Shown: in pieces, positions 1 to 5,323 of the stretch | Layout: the number at the start of each line of letters is the position of its first letter | Position numbering within the stretch: position 1 is the stretch's first letter | Assembly (NCBI GenBank): GCA_047622605.1 | Contig: JBLHND010000102.1 | Coordinates: 1 to 13,366 of the forward strand | DNA from: Motiliproteus sp047622605 | Lineage (GTDB): Bacteria; Pseudomonadota; Gammaproteobacteria; Pseudomonadales; Balneatricaceae | Direction: 5' to 3' | Length of the DNA stretch: 13,366 bases | Made by a program: the position numbers and the translations under genes | Notes under the pieces: model-generated | The model's input: the letters and a program-made list of their open reading frames with translations, nothing else | Told to the model about the DNA's origin: nothing | The model's database searches: none

Positions 1-1
1 C

Positions 2-1609
2 CCGCAGTGCCGTTTTCCTGCGCGTTTTCTCTGGCTTAAACAGCAGTTGGGTTTCTCTCAGGCGGAGGTTACAGAGGTTCGCTGTCCGCAATTTGAAGAC
101 TGGTCTTTTAACGGCACCACCGAGTCGGTCAGCATCGTATTTGCCACTGGATTTTTGGGTAATCCGGCGTCCTATTACGGTCATACGCTGTTGAAGTTAA
201 ATTCAAAAAACCAATCTAAACAAACACCTTTACTGGATGTGAGTGTTAATTACGGCGCTATAGTGCCGGATAATGAAGGCCCCGTTGCGTATATTTTCAA
301 AGGAGTGTTTGGAGGCTATAGCGGCGCTTTCAGCCATATTGAATACTATTTTCATACCCATAATTATGGTGAAAACGAGCTGCGTGACCTCTGGGAGTAT
401 CAGCTTAAACTACCGCAGAAGGCGGTTGATCTGGTTGTGGCTCATGCGTGGGAGGTGCTCGGTAAGAAGTACACCTACTATTTTTTCCGGCGTAACTGCG
501 CGTATCGAATGGCAGAGTTGGTCGAAATTATAGAGGGGGTCGATATTATTCCCGATAGCACGCCGTTCACCATCCCCCAATCACTGATCAAAAAGCTCAG
601 CCAGGCGACTTATCAAGGTGCCCCGCTGGTAGAGACGGTCAACTATCACCCCTCACGCCAATCACGGCTATACCAGCGTTTTAACCGTCTGAATGCCGAG
701 CAAAAGGCACTGTTGGAGGCGTTGGTCGCTGACCCCTCGCTCATAGAAACGGAGTCTCTCACGGCCAGTGCTCACGGCGATCAATACCCGGTGCTAGATA
801 CTCTGCTCGATTATTACCAATTTATCCGCGAGCCAGTTGCAAGCAGCGACCCAGGCGCCGACGCCCCCACGGATGAGGCCTATCGAAAAGTACTCTCTCA
901 GCGCTACCGGCTACCCCCTGCCGCCACGGTCGAGCTGCTCGTTCCAGAAAGAGCGCCGCATGATGCCCGATCTGCCAGCCTGGTCTCGCTGGGGCTGGTT
1001 CATTCTAAGGAGCGGGGCGAGGGCGCGATGATCAGGGTACGGCCTGCTTATTATGATCCACTCGATGCCGATAGCGCACACGTTAACAACTCGGCTCTGG
1101 CCATGGCAGATCTGTCACTTTTTGTTCAGGATCAGAGAATTCGAATAGATAGTTTCTATCTATTAAATATCGAGAGTGCCAATACGGCGGTGACGGGCCT
1201 GCCGGGCGATGGCAGTGAGGCATGGCGACTGAGTGCCGGGCTGGAACGACAGACTCTGTCTTGCCGTGATTGTCTGGTGCCGACGTTTGAGGGGGCCTGG
1301 GGTCGGGCCTACCGCCTGCACTCTGCCATCGACTTCACCGGACTGATCGGTGGCGGCGTGCAGGAGAGCCGGCACCAGCAGGGCGCGGCGTTCGCGAGTC
1401 TAACGGCCAGTGCGCTACTCAGCGTTTCGGAGCGGTTCAGGCTTCAGCTGCAGACTCGCCTGATCAAACCTCTGGATACTCGCCTGGGCAGCAGGAAAAA
1501 AATTGGGATTAAGGCCCGTTATCAGCTCGATAAGGCCCATGACCTGAGGCTGTCCTATCAGAAAGATGACGCCGAGCAGTGGATGCTGAGCCTCGGTAGA
1601 TACTGGTAA
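2..1609 (+). CDS. DUF4105 (Lnb N-terminal periplasmic domain) protein, 5'-truncated by window edge
   Basis: The frame is open from base 2, and the visible start begins PQCRFPARFLWLKQQ, which is typical internal DUF4105 sequence. The gene therefore starts upstream, and the TTG at 47 is not the start. About 535 residues are visible. The family domain covers roughly nt 90-700 and contains a YGHTLLK motif (nt 176-196) and an RRNCAYR motif. The cysteine of the latter (nt 497-499) and the His of the former are the likely active-site pair of a papain-like fold; that catalytic role is an inference from family conservation. The last ~220 residues alternate polar and hydrophobic residues and end in an aromatic (RYW), consistent with an outer-membrane beta-barrel-like C-terminal domain. 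Substrate and pathway are unknown. The gene ends 13 bp from a convergent small ORF, and no hairpin terminator lies between them. Confidence 0.85.
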   Translation, partial: PQCRFPARFLWLKQQLGFSQAEVTEVRCPQFEDWSFNGTTESVSIVFATGFLGNPASYYGHTLLKLNSKNQSKQTPLLDVSVNYGAIVPDNEGPVAYIFKGVFGGYSGAFSHIEYYFHTHNYGENELRDLWEYQLKLPQKAVDLVVAHAWEVLGKKYTYYFFRRNCAYRMAELVEIIEGVDIIPDSTPFTIPQSLIKKLSQATYQGAPLVETVNYHPSRQSRLYQRFNRLNAEQKALLEALVADPSLIETESLTASAHGDQYPVLDTLLDYYQFIREPVASSDPGADAPTDEAYRKVLSQRYRLPPAATVELLVPERAPHDARSASLVSLGLVHSKERGEGAMIRVRPAYYDPLDADSAHVNNSALAMADLSLFVQDQRIRIDSFYLLNIESANTAVTGLPGDGSEAWRLSAGLERQTLSCRDCLVPTFEGAWGRAYRLHSAIDFTGLIGGGVQESRHQQGAAFASLTASALLSVSERFRLQLQTRLIKPLDTRLGSRKKIGIKARYQLDKAHDLRLSYQKDDAEQWMLSLGRYW

Positions 1610-1622
1610 CGCCAGGCCGCGT

Positions 1623-1814
1623 CTAATGGCGGACCAGCTGCCGCACCAGCACCCGGTGAATCGCCGCTAGGTGTTCGGCCGCTTCGTCGATCAGGTAGAG
1701 GGGGTCGTCCTGAGAGGGGTCGGACTGCACCACCAGCTGCTGATCGATGAACAGGGCTTTAGTCGCGCGCGACAGATCATGGATCACGGTGATGATGGGT
1801 GTTAGGTGCATCAT
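1623..1814 (-). CDS. Small hypothetical protein, 63 aa
   Basis: I do not recognise this gene. The start is the first of two adjacent ATG codons, chosen because AAGGAG sits 5 bases upstream. The same frame stays open further upstream but has no other start with a ribosome site. The 63-residue product begins MMHLTPIITVIHDLSRATKA and has a later acidic stretch (DPSQDD) followed by an amphipathic helix ending VLVRQLVRH. No signal peptide, membrane span or cysteine is evident, so it is probably a small cytosolic helical protein. It is convergent with the DUF4105 gene and lies about 100 bp beyond the hairpin after the Lrp-type gene, so it probably has its own promoter. The strong Shine-Dalgarno and gene-like spacing favour a real gene. 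The lack of a known family keeps confidence moderate. Confidence 0.55.
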   Translation of the reverse strand: MMHLTPIITVIHDLSRATKALFIDQQLVVQSDPSQDDPLYLIDEAAEHLAAIHRVLVRQLVRH

Positions 1815-1819
1815 GCTTA

Positions 1820-1825
1820 CTCCTT
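1820..1825 (-). promoter_or_regulatory. Ribosome binding site of the 63-aa ORF
   Basis: On the minus strand the sequence reads AAGGAG, then TAAGC, then ATG. This near-perfect Shine-Dalgarno at 5-base spacing fixes the start at 1814 and is the main evidence that the small ORF is translated. Confidence 0.6.
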
Positions 1826-1916
1826 TCGTCTGAGCCGTTGGGGGGCCGTTCCGATGGGCGACAGTAGAGCAGCTGAATATGACAGCCTGAGGACAACTTA
1901 GAGACAGGAGAAAGAC

Positions 1917-1940
1917 AGCCTCCGGCCTGGGCCGGAGGCT
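1917..1940 (-). terminator. GC-rich hairpin, probable terminator of the Lrp-type gene
   Basis: AGCCTCCGGC and GCCGGAGGCT form a perfect 10-bp stem around a 4-base loop (CTGG on the + strand). Transcribed on the minus strand, the stem is followed by GTCTTTCTCC, a pyrimidine-rich but imperfect U-tract. It lies about 140 bp past the stop of the Lrp-type gene and 100 bp before the small ORF, so it could insulate the two. It lacks a clean run of U, so it may instead be an mRNA 3'-end stabiliser. Confidence 0.5.
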
Positions 1941-2078
1941 GGGTATGGACGCGCAGGTGGCTGCGATGCCTCTGGCGATAAAGCAGTCGCGGTGGGAGCT
2001 TGCCTGCAGCGAACAGGATTGCAAAGATCGCCGCGAGACTGGCGATCAGCAGACCCCGGCTGCTGCCAGAGGTGCCGC

Positions 2079-2639
2079 TTAGCGGTGCACTTGGGATAAC
2101 GGCAGCGGCAGGGCGGCAGCGGTCTTGACCGCGCGCAGGCCAAAATTACTCTCGATACCCCGCACCATCGGCAGTACCTGCACCTGCCTGACCCAGCGGT
2201 CGTAACCGCTCAGGTCGGCGACCACCACTTCCAGCAGATAATCCGCCGAGCCCGATACGGTATGGGCATTGATGACGGCGGGCATGGCGATGACCGCCTG
2301 TTCAAAGCCGCTGACCGACCCGGCACTGTGGTCATGCAGTTTGAGCTGCACAAAGACCGTCATCGGTAGGCCCAGGGCGCACCGGTTGAGTTCCGGACGG
2401 TAGCCTTCGATCACCCCTTCATCCTCCAAGCGGCGCAGGCGGCGCAGGCAGGGTGAGGGGGAGAGTGCCACCTGCTCGGCGATATCGGCATTGCTGAGGC
2501 GGCCATCGCCTTGCAGCGCTCGAAGAATCTTCAGGTCGGTCGAGTCGAGGCTGGGCTTGGGGTTCATAGGCGGACTGTGCTTTATAGGCGGATTGTGCTT
2601 TATAGGCGGATTGTGCTTTATAGGTGGATTATGCTTCAT
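2079..2639 (-). CDS. Lrp/AsnC family transcriptional regulator with repeat-extended N-terminus
   Basis: A DNA-binding feast/famine regulator of 186 residues. The AsnC-type helix-turn-helix runs from about residue 32 (STDLKILRALQGDGRLSNADIAEQVALSPS...) to 80, with the recognition helix near 60-70 (SPSPCLRRLRRLE). The ligand-sensing RAM domain follows from about 90 to 170 and includes the conserved VSGSADYLLEV segment. The family is usually about 150-165 aa. The excess is an N-terminal tail of four KHxPPI repeats encoded by 18-bp tandem repeats (2568-2639). Three starts are possible: TTG at 2657, ATG at 2639 (chosen) and ATG at 2567, the last giving a normal-length protein. None has a strong ribosome site. 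The gene is divergent from an EamA exporter, so it probably controls that gene and itself in response to a small metabolite such as an amino acid; this is inferred from the arrangement. Confidence 0.9.
   Translation of the reverse strand: MKHNPPIKHNPPIKHNPPIKHSPPMNPKPSLDSTDLKILRALQGDGRLSNADIAEQVALSPSPCLRRLRRLEDEGVIEGYRPELNRCALGLPMTVFVQLKLHDHSAGSVSGFEQAVIAMPAVINAHTVSGSADYLLEVVVADLSGYDRWVRQVQVLPMVRGIESNFGLRAVKTAAALPLPLSQVHR
2568..2639 (-). repeat. 18-bp tandem repeat x4 at the 5' end of the Lrp-type gene
   Basis: There are four contiguous 18-bp units in the reading frame: 2639-2622 (ATGAAGCATAATCCACCT), 2621-2604, 2603-2586 and 2585-2568. The middle two are identical (ATAAAGCACAATCCGCCT) and the outer ones differ by a few bases. 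Each encodes (M/I)-K-H-(N/S)-P-P. Only the first unit keeps ATG; the others have ATA. The unit length is a multiple of 3, so copy-number change would not break the frame. The array sits exactly at the translation start and so lengthens a basic, proline-rich tail ahead of the DNA-binding domain. Confidence 0.95.
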
Positions 2640-2762
2640 CTCTATAGTTTTACGCAATAATCGATCAAAAGACTGTCATTTTGCAAGCCCGATGACACTA
2701 ATCAACCCGTCTTTCTGTTCGATAATAACGCCCTCGATATTGTTATCAGGAGCAGAGATCAG
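2640..2762. promoter_or_regulatory. Divergent control region between the Lrp-type regulator and the EamA exporter
   Basis: This 123-bp AT-richer gap must hold both promoters and probably the regulator's binding sites. For the leftward gene a weak candidate is TTGCAA (2681-2686) with GATTAT (2657-2662), 18-bp spacer, each matching 4 of 6 consensus bases. For the rightward gene only a -10-like GATAAT (2721-2726) is seen, without a good -35. TTGCAA is itself a palindrome. A ribosome site AGGAG (2748-2752) lies 10 bases before the exporter ATG. No operator can be assigned by eye. Confidence 0.45.
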
Positions 2763-3737
2763 ATGGACTCATATCGCGGTGAACCGGCGTTTAATGTACA
2801 GGGTGTGCTGGCCATGCTGGCCACCCTGCTGATCTGGGTGGGATTCCTGCTCACGCTGCGGGCGGAGGGGCAGTCGGCACTCACCTCTACCGATCTGGCG
2901 TTGATGCGCTTCGGCTTGCCGGCGTTGCTGTTTCTGCCGCTGTTGCTGCGTCGCCGAGCGCAGCTTGCGACGATTAACCGGGGCTACGCGGCGATGATCC
3001 TGCTGGGCGGCTTGCCGTTCTTCTACCTGATCTCTCTGGGCAGCGGTTATGCTCCCGCTGCCCATGCCGGGGCGCTGGTGCCGGGCACCGCACCGCTGTT
3101 TGTGACCGGGCTGGCGGTGCTGGTGTTTAAAGAGCCGCTGCCGCGCAAACGCTTGCTGGGTCTGGGGGTTATTCTGCTGGGGGTGTTGGTGCTGCTAGGT
3201 GGCGGGCTGCTCGAGTGGCAGCAGGGCTATTGGCGCGGCCATCTGGCCTTTCTGGGTGCCAGCCTGCTGTGGGCCTGTTATACCCTGGGACTGAGAGTGA
3301 TAGGGATAGGGGTGCTGGAGGCGACTGCGCTGTTGTGCTGCGGCTCGCTACTGGGACTGGGGCTCTTGCTGAGTCTCGGACTGGTGGAATCCCATCTGGG
3401 ACAGGGGTTGTTGCTGAGTCTCGGGCTGCTGGAGTCTTCGGTGCGGGGCGCGATCTCCTGGGAGCAGCTCTGGCCCTTCTTGCTGGCCCAGGGACTGGGT
3501 GCCGGTGTTATCGGCGGCTTTACCTACGGGATCGCGATTCGGCGGCTAGGCGCGGAGAAAACCGCCGCACTGGGCTCCTTTACTCCGGCATTGGCGGCGC
3601 TGGCGGCCATTCCCTTGTTGGGCGAGACCCTGTCACTGAGCGGGCTGATCGGCGTGCTGGTCATTATGCTGGGGGTGGTGCTCGCCAGCGGACTGCGCTG
3701 GCGCAGGCCTGTTAGGATGGTGTCGGCAGCACGATAA
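2763..3737 (+). CDS. EamA/DMT-superfamily transporter (probable metabolite exporter)
   Basis: A 324-residue inner-membrane protein of the drug/metabolite transporter superfamily. It has about ten hydrophobic helices in two EamA repeats (roughly residues 12-145 and 155-310). The first repeat opens with a hydrophobic helix containing LLIWVGFLLTLR and includes a loop like GSGYAPAAHAGALVPGTAPL. The second includes GAGVIGGFTYGIAIRRLGAEK and the conserved AALGSFTPALAALAAIPLLGE segment. AGGAG ten bases upstream supports the ATG at 2763. The substrate is unknown; RhtA/YdcZ-like relatives export amino acids or other metabolites, and divergence from an Lrp-type gene fits that. It is longer than the usual ~290-300 aa partly because of an in-frame 15-residue duplication at residues 197-226. 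Its 3' end overlaps the convergent yacL gene by 26 bp. Confidence 0.9.
   Translation: MDSYRGEPAFNVQGVLAMLATLLIWVGFLLTLRAEGQSALTSTDLALMRFGLPALLFLPLLLRRRAQLATINRGYAAMILLGGLPFFYLISLGSGYAPAAHAGALVPGTAPLFVTGLAVLVFKEPLPRKRLLGLGVILLGVLVLLGGGLLEWQQGYWRGHLAFLGASLLWACYTLGLRVIGIGVLEATALLCCGSLLGLGLLLSLGLVESHLGQGLLLSLGLLESSVRGAISWEQLWPFLLAQGLGAGVIGGFTYGIAIRRLGAEKTAALGSFTPALAALAAIPLLGETLSLSGLIGVLVIMLGVVLASGLRWRRPVRMVSAAR
3351..3440 (+). repeat. 45-bp in-frame tandem duplication inside the EamA gene
   Basis: Units 3351-3395 and 3396-3440 match at about 35 of 45 positions by eye. The longest shared run is TTGCTGAGTCTCGG (3366-3379 and 3411-3424). They encode LGLGLLLSLGLVESH and LGQGLLLSLGLLESS, so 15 residues of a helix and its loop are present twice near the start of the second EamA domain. 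The divergence shows the duplication is not recent, and both copies have stayed in frame. Confidence 0.9.
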
Positions 3738-4110
3738 CCGGCGGTAGCCCGATAAACTCACACCAGGCTTGGAGCAGTGCGGCAAAATCTTCTAGGCCGC
3801 AGTGCGCCAGGGATTCGGCATCGTAAAAGTCCAGCTCCTCGGCCGAGTCGTCGGTGCCATCGTCGGCAAAGAGGCTGTGGGCGCGGACGATCGCCTCCTC
3901 CCGGGTTAGCTCGATCGCGTACTGGGCCCCCTCAAGATGGAAATCCCAGGCCTTGCGCTGCTGCAATCGTAGGATCGCCGTCTGCAATTTTTCGAGCAGC
4001 ACGGCATTGGTGCCGATCTCGACGGTTAACCAGTGGCCTAGCGCCTCGTGGCCCATGGAGCAGCGCACGACCTGGTCGCCAACGAAATCGTTCGTAAACT
4101 CATAATCCAT
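3712..4110 (-). CDS. yacL: YacL family protein (UPF0231)
   Basis: A 132-residue cytosolic protein recognised as UPF0231/YacL. It starts MDYEF, followed by the family signature VRCSMGHEALGHWLTVEI, then a helical middle, and a C-terminal block LDFYDAESLAHCGLEDFAALL that matches the E. coli YacL pattern NYYDEESLSLCGVEDFL. E. coli YacL is about 120 aa; this protein has a slightly longer C-terminal tail (LPPVIVLPTPS). The ATG at 4110 is preferred over an in-frame TTG at 4122 because MDYEF is the conserved family N-terminus. The biochemical function is unknown. Convergent overlap with the EamA gene (26 bp) means the last nine codons, stop included, are shared antisense sequence. Confidence 0.93.
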   Translation of the reverse strand: MDYEFTNDFVGDQVVRCSMGHEALGHWLTVEIGTNAVLLEKLQTAILRLQQRKAWDFHLEGAQYAIELTREEAIVRAHSLFADDGTDDSAEELDFYDAESLAHCGLEDFAALLQAWCEFIGLPPVIVLPTPS

Positions 4111-4275
4111 TCGGTTTTCCAAAAGCGGTTGATAGGTATAGGCTTATCGCGTTAGGTCCGATAGGCGTTAGCTAACGGCTAGCTTCCCGGAAGGCTATTA
4201 TGCCGCCATACTAAGCCATTTTCGAGTAAACGGCCCGTTCAGTCTATTCTTGGTCAGCCTCCTCATCATCTATAC

Positions 4276-4290
4276 GCACCCCCGGGGTGC
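4276..4290 (+). repeat. Perfect inverted repeat just upstream of the ATPase Shine-Dalgarno
   Basis: GCACCCC-C-GGGGTGC is a perfect 7-base inverted repeat with a 1-base centre, so in RNA about 5 bp would pair around a CCCGG loop. It ends 2 bases before the GGAG ribosome site (4293-4296). It could affect access to that site or be an operator-like dyad; neither is shown. Confidence 0.6.
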
Positions 4291-4292
4291 CT

Positions 4293-4296
4293 GGAG
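4293..4296 (+). promoter_or_regulatory. Ribosome binding site deciding the ABC ATPase start
   Basis: GGAG followed by CTACA and then GTG at 4302 gives ideal 5-base spacing. The alternative in-frame GTG at 4287 lies inside the inverted repeat and has no ribosome site, so 4302 is preferred. Confidence 0.65.
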
Positions 4297-4301
4297 CTAC
4301 A

Positions 4302-5225
4302 GTGACATCGATCATCTCCGTCCAGGGTCTGAGCAAGACCTATGGCGATCAGTTCTGCGCGCTTAAAAGCATCGACCTGGAGATCCGTCGTGGCGAGATC
4401 TTTGCGTTGCTGGGACCCAATGGGGCCGGTAAGACGACCCTGATCAGCATCATCTGCGGCATCGTCAATCCCTCCCAGGGTCGAGTGCTGGCCGATGGTC
4501 TGGATATCGTCAAAGATTATCGTGCCGCACGGAGCAAGATAGGCCTGGTGCCGCAGGAACTGTGCACCGATGCGTTCGAGAGTGTCTGGGCGACCGTCAA
4601 CTTCAGCCGCGGGCTGTTCGGCAAGGCGCCTAATCCTGCCTATATCGAACAGCTGCTGCGGCAACTGTCGCTGTGGAATAAGAAGGATGCTCGAATCATG
4701 ACGTTGTCCGGCGGTATGAAGCGGCGGGTGATGATCGCCAAGGCGCTGTCGCACGAACCCCAGATCCTGTTTCTGGATGAGCCGACCGCCGGTGTGGATG
4801 TCGAGCTGCGCCGGGATATGTGGGCGATGGTCCGCGAACTGCGCAGCCGTGGGGTGACGATCATCCTGACCACCCACTATATCGAGGAGGCCGAGGATAT
4901 GGCCGATCGCATCGGAGTGATCCGTGGGGGTGAGCTGATCCTGGTGGAGGAGAAGGCGGCGCTGATGGCCAAGCTGGGCAAGAAGCAGTTGCGGCTGCAG
5001 CTGCAGAGCCCGCTGCGTGAACTGCCGCAGTCGCTTGCACGCTACGGGCTGGAACGCAGCGCTGATGACATGGCTCTGATCTATACCTATGAGACCCAGC
5101 AGCAGACCGGCATCGCCGAGCTGTTGCGCAGTCTCAGCGTGGAGGGGCTGGAGGTCAGGGATCTGCACTCCAGCGAGAGCTCGCTCGAGGATATCTTCGT
5201 TAACCTGGTGAGTGAACGCCGATGA
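4302..5225 (+). CDS. ABC-2 type exporter ATPase, YadG-like
   Basis: A 307-residue ATP-binding subunit that powers the membrane permease encoded downstream. Visible motifs are Walker A GPNGAGKT (38-45), Q-loop Q85 (LVPQEL), signature LSGGM (135-139), Walker B ILFLDEPT (155-162, catalytic E160), D-loop GVD and switch histidine H192 (TTHY). The run LSGGMKRR...EPTAGVDVELRR matches the YadG/NodI/DrrA exporter branch, and the length fits YadG (~308 aa). Residues after ~215 form the accessory C-terminal domain. The GTG start at 4302 is chosen from the GGAG site. The stop overlaps the ATG of a small ORF in the sequence ATGA (5222-5225), implying translational coupling. Its last residues (VNLVSERR) recur at the end of that small ORF. 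The substrate is unknown. Confidence 0.93.
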   Translation: MTSIISVQGLSKTYGDQFCALKSIDLEIRRGEIFALLGPNGAGKTTLISIICGIVNPSQGRVLADGLDIVKDYRAARSKIGLVPQELCTDAFESVWATVNFSRGLFGKAPNPAYIEQLLRQLSLWNKKDARIMTLSGGMKRRVMIAKALSHEPQILFLDEPTAGVDVELRRDMWAMVRELRSRGVTIILTTHYIEEAEDMADRIGVIRGGELILVEEKAALMAKLGKKQLRLQLQSPLRELPQSLARYGLERSADDMALIYTYETQQQTGIAELLRSLSVEGLEVRDLHSSESSLEDIFVNLVSERR

Positions 5226-5323
5226 ATTCTGTTATGAAGCCTGTTATGAAGCCTTTTATGAAGGTAAGGGGTATTCGAGCGATCTATGTGTCCGTCAATC
5301 TGCTGAGTGAGCGGCTGTTATGA
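5222..5323 (+). CDS. 33-codon chimeric mini-ORF between ATPase and permease
   Basis: This short ORF starts in the ATGA overlap with the ATPase stop and ends in a second ATGA overlap (5320-5323) with the permease start, so it is placed like a coupling cistron. Residues 2-14 contain a VMKP-VMKP-FMK repeat. Residues 17-22 are GIRAIY, identical in DNA and protein to permease residues 5-10. Residues 25-33 (VNLLSERLL) resemble the ATPase C-terminus VNLVSERR. It is therefore a by-product of tandem duplication of the ATPase-permease junction, not a member of a known family. In-frame ATGs occur at codons 1, 5, 9 and 13. It may be translated only to carry ribosomes to the permease start, or be a neutral relic. 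That a stable peptide exists is doubtful. Confidence 0.5.
   Translation: MNSVMKPVMKPFMKVRGIRAIYVSVNLLSERLL
5230..5263 (+). repeat. 12-bp tandem repeat (TGTTATGAAGCC) in the mini-ORF
   Basis: Two exact 12-bp units (5230-5241 and 5242-5253) and a third partial one (TTTTATGAAG, 5254-5263). In frame each gives V-M-K-P, so every unit adds an ATG and copy-number change keeps the frame. It lies within unit 1 of the junction duplication. Confidence 0.9.

Larger units (their letters stand above)
4111..4301. promoter_or_regulatory. Divergent intergenic region between yacL and the ABC exporter operon
   Basis: This 191-bp non-coding gap must hold the start signals for both divergent units. No promoter with both hexamers at good spacing was found on either strand. 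Visible structure includes the palindrome GTTAGCTAAC near 4168, an imperfect hairpin around TAGCTTCCCGGAAGGCTA (about 4180-4197), and the perfect inverted repeat at 4276-4290 immediately before the ATPase ribosome site. Confidence 0.35.

Noticed and set aside
47..49. TTG at 47 as the start of the DUF4105 gene
   Set aside because: The frame is open and family-like back to the window edge (FPARFLWLKQQ), so the gene starts upstream.
1945..2082. 46-codon plus-strand frame starting ATGGACGCGCAG in the gap after the Lrp-type gene
   Set aside because: It has no ribosome site and no family features, and partly overlaps the end of the Lrp-type gene.
2568..2639. The four 18-bp units as a CRISPR array
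   Set aside because: The units are contiguous with no spacers and lie in the coding frame of a regulator; this is a tandem repeat.
3215..3715. 166-codon plus-strand frame inside the EamA gene
   Set aside because: Gly/Ala/Arg-rich out-of-frame translation of a clear membrane transporter; no ribosome site or domain.
4266..5168. 300-codon open frame on the minus strand opposite the ABC ATPase
   Set aside because: Its product is Gln/His/Leu-rich with no family features, while the plus strand has every ABC ATPase motif in order. It is a codon-bias shadow.
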